Assembly (NCBI GenBank): GCA_025529335.1
Contig: JAMYHX010000425.1
Span: 1 to 38,098, forward strand
Reading direction: 5' to 3'
Source of the DNA: Rhizopus sp. PT2906
Lineage: Eukaryota > Mucoromycota > Mucoromycetes > Mucorales > Rhizopodaceae
DNA: 38,098 nucleotides
A model generated the notes under the pieces. That model did not search any database. It was not told where the DNA came from and was given only the letters and a program-made list of their open reading frames with translations. Positions 30,401-38,098 of the stretch are shown here, piece by piece. The number at the start of each line of letters is the position of its first letter. The stretch's first letter is position 1. The position numbers were made by a program, and so were the translations under genes.

Positions 30401-33224
30401 TTCTTTTATACCACTGGAAAAAAAAAAAAAGAATAATAATGGTTTTTTATAACCTCCTTGTTGAGACACCTGCCAAAACGTCAGGCAGAATAAGAAACAA
30501 AACCTTTGAAGTCACTTAAATAAAGTTATCATACGCCTCACTAGTTCTTGATATTAGCGTTTCTTTTTCCAGGAAACTATTTCCTTAATTTTACTCTTGT
30601 AATCAGAAAAGATTGAGTGCATAAAATGCGCTTTTTTGTTTGATCCATTCCTATGTCAAGCTGCTTCATAAGTTGATAGTAGTTTGTTTGAGTAACTTGA
30701 TGGTATTTGTGCTGTTGTATTTGACTTATAAAGAGACTGTACGGAATGAGACAAAAGTAGTTCTTTATTCGAATAAAATCGAGAGAGGGAAAAAGGTATA
30801 TTCCATTAAAAAACTCTTCTTAAACTATTCTTGTTACACTTTCGTTTATTTAAAAATGCGATGAATACCGCATACACTAACTTCAAATGTTGATATAAGA
30901 AAAAAAAGATTTTTGGTATATAAAAACAGCAATTAATCATAATGTATGATAACGATATTGTAATTCCTCTCGCATATTAGGAGCTGTATTAATTTAGGGT
31001 AGAATTTTATAAGTTTATCGCAATTAAGCAAAGATTTGAGAATAAGATTGATGATAGCTTTGTGTTTATAAGTTATCATCAAATTTTTTACTAGTGCAAT
31101 TAGTAAGTTTGTTAAAAGAGTTTTATAACATAAAAATAAAGAATTAGACCGGAAACCTTTTATAACAATAAACGTAGAACTCATTTATTGGAAAATAAGA
31201 GAAATGTATATATAAAAAGATTGCTTCGATTAATGGTTATTGTAAAGAATATTAAGGTACAAAACAATATATATAACATACATGTATATTCATGAAGCAA
31301 TAACCTCAGCTAAAGATCCTGGCCAGCAACCACATTGCTATTTTATAGATTATAGGTGAAGCTGTTGATAAAAGAGTATATTTTACTTTAGCCTTTGAAA
31401 GGATGGTTCTTGAAGAGACAACTATACCATGTGAATATCATTTGAACGAAATTTTCGATTTGATCCCATACTAACAACCTCGTCAGGTATGTCACAATTC
31501 TGCTGTAACGCCAATACACACTGCTGACCTTCTTTGTCTGATGACCTAAGTTTTATTTTTCTTCTTTTATTGTATATAATTGACTCCTTTTTTTCCAATG
31601 CTGATATAAGATTTAAAAAACTGATTTCAATAAGTATAAAAAGAATAGCATCTTTATGGATTTATAAGAATTCATTCAATAAAATCATTGACAATTTGGA
31701 TCGAAACCTTTTTCTTATTAAGGTATCAAAACAAGCAGATTCAGAATCCTTTTTTTTTTTCTTATTATTATTCTTTTTATTTTGTACAGCTAAGTCTGAT
31801 CAACTTTAAATCGTCTGATGATTACGCTATGAGTCCTTTAGTAATTTTAAATTCTTTTTTTCTTTAACATTTTTGCTACTGACCTCAAGTATCACTAAGG
31901 TTTCAACAGGCAAACTTATATTTTCACTACTTATTACAACAACACATTTAAGCCTAAATCTTACACAGTTACCTTTTATTTTTTTTTCTCAAAGCCAAAC
32001 TAATTATTGAATAACAGTCTTCTTATTTTATCTTATGAAGCTTAGCATTATATTGCACAAGTTGATCTTATATTAAGTTCCGTTGGTCACTATAATACTC
32101 AAGTTCTGCTTTAAAAAATGTATATATTACAGCTTTCCTTTACACAATTATGTTAACAATAGTGTAGCAATGAAGAAATATTGACGTTACTTCCAAAGTT
32201 ACTTTGTTATCTATTTCATTTCAGTAAGTCAATTCTATTTTAATGACACTTTTTAAATAGAGTCACTTTATGATTCGTTTAGTCAATACATAAGAAGCTC
32301 AAATACATGTATGTATATGTAAATAATCAGTTTTTTATATTAACTGCTTAATAACTTATAACCAATCTCTGAATATATCCATGCTTATTCGGTTCTTTTT
32401 ATTTTTTTAAACATATTTGCTTTCTTTGATTTTTTTTTTAAAAAAATCATAAAATAAAAGAACATGCGTTTTGGAACATGCTTCCATTTGTGCTCCTTTT
32501 TGTAGACTATTTCCCTCGTTTTTTGATCTGGTAACTAGATATGGTGATCACACTAAATTCCTTTAAAAATCTTGTTTTGAAATAACACAAACCTAAAGAC
32601 CTAGCATTTTCGCAATACTTAAAGCAACAAAGGTTTATAAATGAGAAGCAAACAAATTAATCACATTTTTACCATTTGCACAGTAATTGCAGTTAACGTT
32701 TTGTAATATATTTTTCTGATATCCTATCTTTATTTTTTTTTATTCTTTCTTTTACTTGTCTTATATACATATTTTTGGAAAAACGAAGTATAACGAAAAA
32801 ATAGTATAAATGACTATTTTACTCGTTACCCGTTGTTACCAGCTCGTTAGTTTGTTGGATCAATCATCTTTTCTCTCTCTTTTTTTTTATTCCTATATTC
32901 ACGCAGCATATAAATCATTACTTTTGTTATAAAAGTTAACGATTTTATTTTATTTCTGTGAGAATCCTTTAAAAGTTGTATTAATTTGCCTTTTAATAAG
33001 ATTCAATAGTTACTTGCATAACTACGCCTCTGCTTAATTACAATACCTTTATCAAGCTCTTGAGTTGCCTTAAGGAACGAATTGGATAAAGATACTGAAA
33101 TAAAGTGTCATTTTGGCAGTAAACATCACATTTGATTAAAAGTTCAATTGGTAAATTTGTTAAAAGGATTTTTAAAAGAAACTAAAGAGAATAATTCTTT
33201 TTTTTTATGATTTGAATTGAAATA
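30401..33224. other. Very AT-rich gene-free stretch
   Basis: No ORF with believable composition, no splice-linked exons and no RNA gene are visible. A plus-strand copy of a motif ending GGTCACTATAATAC lies at 32084-32098. T and A runs are frequent. This is the start of the ~4.3-kb desert before the tRNA gene. Confidence 0.5.
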
Positions 33225-34002
33225 GATGTTGTTTATTTCAAAAAAAAGCTTGGATTATTTATACTAGGTCAGTGTTGACAAATATACAACTGTAATAATA
33301 ATAATTTAAAATAACGATAAATGATAATAAATAAAATAATAAATAAATATAATATGTTGTGTTAGTGACCACAAGATCAAATATAATAAGTATGAATTGA
33401 AAAGTAATGTCGCTGTTGCTAGTAAAGGGAAAATGGGTTGGTAGTAAGGTTTGTTTCATATTATCAAAAAGGCAGGTCAATACTTTTAGGACTCTTTTTG
33501 ACAATATAAAGCTCCCGTTAAAAGGGTATTTAGAATAAAAGCATCTATAACCAATGATTTGAAAGTTTACTAGATAACTTGTATCTACATGCTTGATGAA
33601 TTTACTTGTGGCTGACTATGATTCTAACTGCTCTGTTTTCTGCATTCTTAACAACACCATGTTGTCTAAGGGGTTATCGCCGGAATCTAACAAGTGGATT
33701 TATTCTTTGATGTGCTAATTCTATTATTGATTACAACAAGGTTAAATATGTGGTTTTTAAATAGAGTTTGGTATTATAGTGACCACAAAATCTTAATATA
33801 AGATCAATATAGAGCAATATAATGCTAAGTCTTGAGTGATAAAGTAAAAAGATAAAATAAAGAAGTTATATAAGCAAAATGTTGCTTAAGATATAAGAAA
33901 AGTTATTGTGATCAGAAGATTGAGTCTTAAGATGTTGTTTATTTCGAGAATGATTTGGGGATATTTATACTATTTGGATAAGTAGATATGCGATATAAAA
34001 TA

Positions 34003-34080
34003 AATAATAAACGATAAATAATAAATAATAAATGATAAATAATAAATGATAAATAATAAATGATATATGATAAATCATAA
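34003..34080. repeat. TAATAAATGATAAA minisatellite-like tract
   Basis: A 14-bp unit close to TAATAAATGATAAA is repeated about five times with small changes. A similar but shorter tract lies at 33297-33352, in the same position relative to the recurring motif. Confidence 0.7.
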
Positions 34081-34140
34081 AAACTTGCATAAGACATGCA
34101 GAGTACAAGATACCAAAAAGGTATCAATATTTTCAAAAAT

Positions 34141-34170
34141 ATGAAAATTTCGTATAAACGAAATTTTCGT
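34141..34170. repeat. Perfect 10-bp-stem hairpin
   Basis: GAAAATTTCG (34143-34152), loop TATAAA, CGAAATTTTC (34159-34168); one wobble and one further pair extend it. It lies beside an inverted copy of the GTGACCAC motif. Function unknown. Confidence 0.6.
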
Positions 34171-34735
34171 ATTGATCTTGTGGTGTAAAAAGGGGTTTGT
34201 TCCGGTATTGGCTTGAGTGTATTTTGAGTTATATAAGAGTTTCTGTCGCGTGACCACCAGATCTTAGTAGATCAAAAGAAATAACTAGTGTTATATAAGA
34301 GTAAAAGTAAAAATAAAAGTAAATCCTACTGATACAGGGCTTCAAGGTAAGCGTATCGGTAGATAAAAGTGATAAAAGAAAAATAAAAGTATAAAAGAAT
34401 AATAAAAGTACTTTAGAATACCAAATGTATTAGAAAGTAAAGAGTTTAAATAAAAGAATATAAGGTTGAGTGAGTTATACTGAGAATTGAACTAACTGAT
34501 AACTGAACTGATTGATTTATTTGAAAATATTAAACATATTTATACTAAAAATATTAAGGTTGGTTTGATTGAACTTCATGTGGGGCATGAACTTCGTACG
34601 GGTCACGAAATTCATCAGTTTCAACTCCGCTTTCGTTACAGTGGCATATAGCTGCCAAATTCGTTCAAAAGGTTACAGTAACATTATTCAAAATGAGCAT
34701 AAAATATACGACAACTTCTTAAAGATATCGGCAAG

Positions 34736-34758
34736 ATATATATATATATATATATATA
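34736..34758. repeat. (TA)n microsatellite
   Basis: An uninterrupted TA run just downstream (in the sense of transcription) of the minus-strand tRNA gene. Confidence 0.9.
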
Positions 34759-34763
34759 ATTAC

Positions 34764-34844
34764 GTCACCAACAGGATTTGAACCTGTGCGGGCAGAGCCC
34801 ATGTGATTTCTAGTCACACTCCTTAACCACTCGGACATAGTGAC
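34764..34844 (-). tRNA. tRNA-Ser(AGA)
   Basis: The minus strand folds as a class II tRNA of 81 nt. The acceptor is GTCACTA/TGGTGAC (7 pairs, one G-T), the D stem TCC/GGA with loop GAGTGGTTAA (A box), and the anticodon stem TGTGA/TCACA with loop CTAGAAA, so the anticodon is AGA. The long variable arm TGGGCTCTGCCCGC is typical of Ser. The T arm is ACAGG-TTCAAAT-CCTGT (B box). There is no intron and no encoded CCA. No T run follows at once; the first TTTT on the minus strand is about 55 nt downstream. It looks functional: all stems pair. Confidence 0.95.
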
Positions 34845-35201
34845 ACCTTTTTTCGTGTTTCTGATAGTTACACCAACTTCCGTTCGTCTAAACAATCATC
34901 CGTATACACTACTTGCAAGTACAACTATTAATCCGTCATTAGTTCGATACATCTATCAACAAACAACATTAATCCATCTACCTCAACTTCTTTGTCCCAA
35001 AAACCATCAAGTAATCCAGTTTCAAAGATTCCATCAGAGACTACAACCCACAGCAAAATCAATAACCAGGAACCCATATCCTCGTCCCCCTCTACCGCCT
35101 CCACTAAGCGCACCCTCTCCGACCGCTCACCGCAACTCCAACCCTTCGACCAAGTGAGCCGTCCCCACCGTAAGATAAAGTCACACAACATTGACTTTAT
35201 C

Positions 35202-36257
35202 ATGAACCCTATCGCCACCACCTTCGACTTTGGGCCCACTCAACAGCCCAACCAACAATCTCCCGCGCTCACAGTGGATCAACCACTTGACTTCGGTTTG
35301 CCTTCTTCCGTCCCGGACTGGTTCCGACCATTCCAGGCCAGGCTTCTGCATGTGGAGTCTTTGGTTCAGGAGAACCAACGTCTGAGAGAGGAGCTCACTG
35401 CTGCTCAGACACGTATCGCTGAGCTTGAGGCAACTCAAACCAAGCAACAACAACAACCCAAGTCTCGCGTTGGTACAGAGGCTTCTAAGTGGAAAACAAC
35501 CACTGCTACACCTACCGCCAAGCCTGCCCCTCCTGCTCCTCAACCAACCGCTACTCCTGCTCCCTATAAGGCAGCCGCCTTAAAAGGAAAGAAAGCCACT
35601 CCTCCCGCGCCCAAGCCTCCCACCACTCGCCCTCGCAAGGCGTTATCCACACGACAACTTCAAGTGGTGGCACGTACATTCACTCCTGTCTCTGGTACCC
35701 ACGGGTACCAATATATCTACCTTCCTTGCCGCTTCCGTGAGTCTATCTCCAGTGCTCGTGGTAAGCTTGCCAAATTACGTTTGGAGAATTCACGCATCCT
35801 CCACCTCTACTATCCCACCAGTCGTGTGGTTGCCATCTTGGTCCACAATGACTACGTGAGCTACGCCCTAACCACGCTCAACAAGGCAGGCATCAAGCCT
35901 TTAGAAGAGTTCAACCCTCGTGACCCAGCAAATCTTCGTGATGCCAAGTTTGCTAATCTCACAGATGTCGAACGACATGCCAAGATCTGTGAAATTCACA
36001 ACGCCTCTCTCGTCCGTGCCCTAGGCCGTGTCCGTGTGGAAGTTCGTCCCTCTGTCGCTCGTTTCTTCCTTAGCAAGTCATGGATATCCCAAGACCAGCT
36101 TGAAGAAGCCTTGCACCAGGCCCGACCTCTTCACACAGCAACAACCACCACCACCACCACCAATGCTCCTTCAGTGGACACCACTATGATGGACATTGCC
36201 CCTCAAGACCAACCTTCTCCTACTGGTGCTGGTGAACCAGTTGAAGAACTCTTATGA
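35202..36257 (+). CDS. LINE ORF1 protein (coiled coil, nucleic-acid binding)
   Basis: 351 aa from the first in-frame ATG at 35202; the frame is also open upstream to 34932 but without ATG. Order: a Gln/Pro-rich N-terminus; a coiled coil about residues 48-80 (LLHVESLVQENQRLREELTA then AAQTRIAELEA); a Pro/Ala/Lys-rich basic linker (about 90-145); and a folded domain with GTHGYQYIYLPCRFRESISS, FFLSKSWIS and a Thr-rich tail. There is no CCHC zinc knuckle. This layout fits ORF1 proteins that trimerise and bind the element RNA (inference). The stop TGA overlaps the ORF2 start as ATGA. The ORF is intact. Confidence 0.75.
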   Translation: MNPIATTFDFGPTQQPNQQSPALTVDQPLDFGLPSSVPDWFRPFQARLLHVESLVQENQRLREELTAAQTRIAELEATQTKQQQQPKSRVGTEASKWKTTTATPTAKPAPPAPQPTATPAPYKAAALKGKKATPPAPKPPTTRPRKALSTRQLQVVARTFTPVSGTHGYQYIYLPCRFRESISSARGKLAKLRLENSRILHLYYPTSRVVAILVHNDYVSYALTTLNKAGIKPLEEFNPRDPANLRDAKFANLTDVERHAKICEIHNASLVRALGRVRVEVRPSVARFFLSKSWISQDQLEEALHQARPLHTATTTTTTTNAPSVDTTMMDIAPQDQPSPTGAGEPVEELL

Positions 36258-38009
36258 GTCAGGTAAATAATAATAACACCTATATATACTCCCCTTCCTC
36301 TCCTTCCTCCATTCCAAACAATATGCTCTCTATGACATTATGGAATTCCAATGGTTGTGCTCGCCACACCATTGAGGCCATCACTAACTCCCTTCCTTTC
36401 TCTCATTTACTGTTTCTCACCGAGACGTGGCTTTTGTCACCGTTGAGGTATCTCACCAATTGGAAACAGTATCATACATATGCAGTACCAGTCGACAACA
36501 CCTTCCGTGGTGAAATGGGCATCAGTCTCTTGGTCCACCCAGATTGTCCTTATGAAGTCACTCATTTTCCTTCCACCTCTCCTTATGCCCTCACCTGTCA
36601 AGTCTCCAACATGTTGATTCACTGTGTCTACCTGCCCCCAGCACTCTCAGTCGATGAAGCTACTGAAGTACTTGACAATCTACCCGTACAAACACACCCC
36701 TCTCAACACAACACCATCATCTGCGGTGACTTTAACGCTCGACACCGTGAGCTGCTTGGTGATACTCGCACCACCCCTCGTGGCACTGCTCTGAACAACT
36801 GGATCGTCGAGAATGGCTTACGTTGTTGGAATTCTGAACTTGCGTTCGGAATACCCACGTACTATTCGCACACACGATTCAGCTCCATGACAGGCCGACA
36901 TTTTCATAGTGTTATTGACCTTTTCCTTAGCACTCAAGATGTGCACAACGCTCAATTAAGGGTTCATGACGATCTTGCTCTCGGGTCTGATCATAGTCCT
37001 CTGACTCTTTCTTGTCTTGTGTCTCCTCCTCCTCCTCCTCCTCCTGACTCACCCAGTCATCCTCGTCTGCTTTGGAACCTCAGTAGATTATCGGACGACG
37101 ATTGTACCTATGGAGGTCATCCACTACCCTTCCAAGTTTGCACATCCACTGGGTTATACCGCGACTAGTAGATCAAGGAGTAGTATAGGGGACCATGGGA
37201 AGGCAGAAGGGGTGACTAACCACGAGAAGGATATGTAAGACTACATGACAAGAAGGATATCCAGGGAAGACAGCGTTGTCCAGGTTGGAGGGGTATGGTC
37301 ATGGAGGTGAGAGGCTTTTAAAAGACCAAGGTAAGGACAGGTGGGTGAGTCATGGGTCATCCAGCTGTGGGTGTCTCTGCTTACCCCACACCCACTCCTA
37401 TGTGCAATTGTTTAAAGATAAGATACAGCCGTTCCATCAGTTGCTTCAAGAATATACCTCTGCAGATGGTGTTTACACCTCTGTACGTCCTGATCTTGAT
37501 GCACTGACTCTTGAGTTCACTGCAATTATCCAGTCTAGTTTGGATCAGTCCGTTGGACGCAAGAACCCCCACAGCCGTCACCATGCTTGGTTCTGGACAG
37601 CCGATCTGCAGACCGCGTTTGACCATCGTGAATTCTGTAGAAGAGCTTGGAAACGAGCCTCTGGCCCCAGTAAAGCTGCAAGGTGGACCGACTATACTTT
37701 GGCATGCTCGCGGCACAAGTCTGAACTTCGTCGTCGATGTCGCTTCACTTGGAAACAGTTTTGTCACAAGTTGTCATATGGTCCTCTTGCTGATACTAAT
37801 TCCATTGTCAGTAGGATTAGGCGCAACCGAGTCGTTCAACCGCAATTCTCTCATCCCGAGGGTTCTCGTGTTGCTGCTTCTGTCATGGCGAGACATCTCC
37901 AACAGGTGTTCTCTGGTGCAAACCTACCTGACATGCGCTATTCTGCTCCTCCCATCCCCACAGGTCCTCATCCCATAGATGAAGCCAGCTGTCCCATAAC
38001 GACCAGTAC
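36254..38009 (+). pseudogene. LINE ORF2 (AP endonuclease part), interrupted
   Basis: It starts at ATG 36254 inside the ORF1 stop. The endonuclease/exonuclease/phosphatase domain shows MTLWNSNG, LTETWLL (catalytic Glu), ICGDFNARH, SVIDLFL and LGSDHSPLTL, so the active-site set looks complete. A Pro run follows, then the frame enters the inserted repeat at 37141 and ends in it at 37168. Beyond the insertion it resumes in another frame (37399-38009) with YVQLFKDKIQPFHQLLQEYT, FWTADLQTAFDHREFCRRAW and SRIRRNRVVQPQFSHPEGSR, until a second repeat copy cuts it at 38010. RT is not in the window. The insertions make this copy non-autonomous. Confidence 0.8.
37141..37398 (-). repeat. Unclassified ~255-bp repeat, copy 2 (inverted)
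   Basis: Reverse complement of the block at 1198-1450. It starts CACATCCACTGGG and ends CACACCCACTCC. It lies inside ORF2 of the LINE, and the coding sequence continues on its far side, so the repeat is younger than the LINE. No perfect target duplication is seen; TTGCACAT and TATGTGCAA face each other at the borders. Confidence 0.85.
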
Positions 38010-38098
38010 GGAGTGGGTGTGGGGTAAGCAGAGACACCCACAGCTGGATGACCCATGACTCACCCACCTGTCCTTACCTTGGTCTTTTAAAAGCCTCT
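38010..38098 (+). repeat. Unclassified ~255-bp repeat, copy 3 (cut by window end)
   Basis: The first 89 bp of the repeat, identical to the corresponding part of copy 2 and in the same orientation as copy 1. It interrupts LINE ORF2 a second time, 611 bp from copy 2 and inverted to it. The remainder lies outside the window. Confidence 0.85.

Larger units (their letters stand above)
33225..34263. repeat. Recurring AT-rich repeat units, perhaps solo-LTR debris
   Basis: Two elements recur. One is GATGTTGTTTATTTC followed 15-25 bp later by ATTTATACT or GGATATTTATAC (33225-33267, 33931-33971; a weaker copy at 34510-34550). The other is GTGACCAC(A/C)A(G/A)ATC (33366-33378, 33780-33792, 34250-34263; inverted at 34174-34184 and, in part, 32084-32098). 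Read minus, the first is a TATA box followed by AAATAAA, and the second a ...GGTCAC end, the kind of order found in LTRs. No full LTR boundaries or target duplications could be set. Confidence 0.4.
34845..38098 (+). mobile_element. Two-ORF LINE, 5' part, interrupted by short repeats
   Basis: GC-rich sequence, unlike the surrounding DNA, starts right after the tRNA gene and runs off the window. It comprises a leader (34845-35201), ORF1 (35202-36257), and ORF2 with AP endonuclease and linker (from 36254). The ORF2 coding frame is cut by the ~255-bp repeat at 37141-37398 and again at 38010. The reverse transcriptase lies beyond the window. It differs from the LINE at 9333-11146. Known: LINEs with this layout are common in Mucorales, and the Grem-LINE1 group marks Mucor pericentromeres; membership is not shown here. 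Exact 5' end and target duplication are not visible. Confidence 0.8.

Noticed and set aside
34928..35543. Antisense ORFs under LINE ORF1
   Set aside because: The plus strand has a long intact ORF1 followed by overlapping ORF2; the minus ORFs are codon shadows.
1..38098. CRISPR arrays, prophage, bacterial operons, rRNA or telomere repeats
   Set aside because: None seen; the spliced genes and repeat content are eukaryotic.

Overview
The window looks like nuclear DNA of an early-diverging fungus, most likely a mucoralean (Mucoromycota; Rhizopus/Mucor type). The reasons are AT-rich DNA, spliced genes whose introns are nearly all 50-70 nt with GT..AG ends and CTAAC-like branch sites, T/C-rich leaders before start codons, a class C (GABA-B/glutamate-type) receptor, an ankyrin-DIL protein, a BIM1-type secreted copper-domain protein, and many Tc1/mariner and LINE remnants. 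No bacterial operon, CRISPR array or rRNA is visible. All exon structures below were worked out by hand from splice motifs and reading-frame continuity.

Layout. 1-4694: two nearly identical, inverted, dead Tc1/mariner copies (93-1166 and 3732-4694) flank 2.5 kb holding a broken recombinase-like gene (1584-2753), a second ORF with one stop (3374-3727) and an unclassified ~253-bp repeat (1198-1450). 5413-7866: three host genes, namely a bZIP factor whose second exon adds a membrane segment, and a divergent pair of small unrecognised coiled-coil proteins. 9333-14437: a transposon cluster with a LINE (minus), a Tc1/mariner copy (minus), an OTU-like fragment (minus), a 408-bp MITE and a 5'-truncated LINE (plus).

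14844-24045: the main block of apparently intact host genes. In order they are an ankyrin + DIL protein (3 exons), a 942-aa class C GPCR (14 exons), a tail-to-tail RbAp48/Msi1/Hat2-type WD40 protein (8 exons, minus) and a BIM1-type, probably GPI-anchored protein (2 exons, minus). These genes are unrelated in function: receptor signalling at the surface, myosin-V-like cargo binding, histone chaperoning, and copper/cell-wall surface biology.

24700-34760 is a gene desert of decayed LINEs, two more MITE copies and, from about 30.4 kb, very AT-rich DNA with recurring motifs. At 34764-34844 lies a tRNA-Ser(AGA) gene (minus). Directly beside it a GC-richer LINE begins. It has ORF1, then ORF2 overlapping by ATGA, and runs off the window; its ORF2 is interrupted twice by the same ~255-bp repeat found near 1.2 kb.

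Most notable: the inverted Tc1 duplication with its cargo, a 22-bp periodic subterminal array shared by two diverged Tc1 elements, the multi-copy ~255-bp repeat with a 10-bp target duplication, a MITE family with an 8-bp target duplication, the membrane-tethered bZIP, and the fungal class C receptor.
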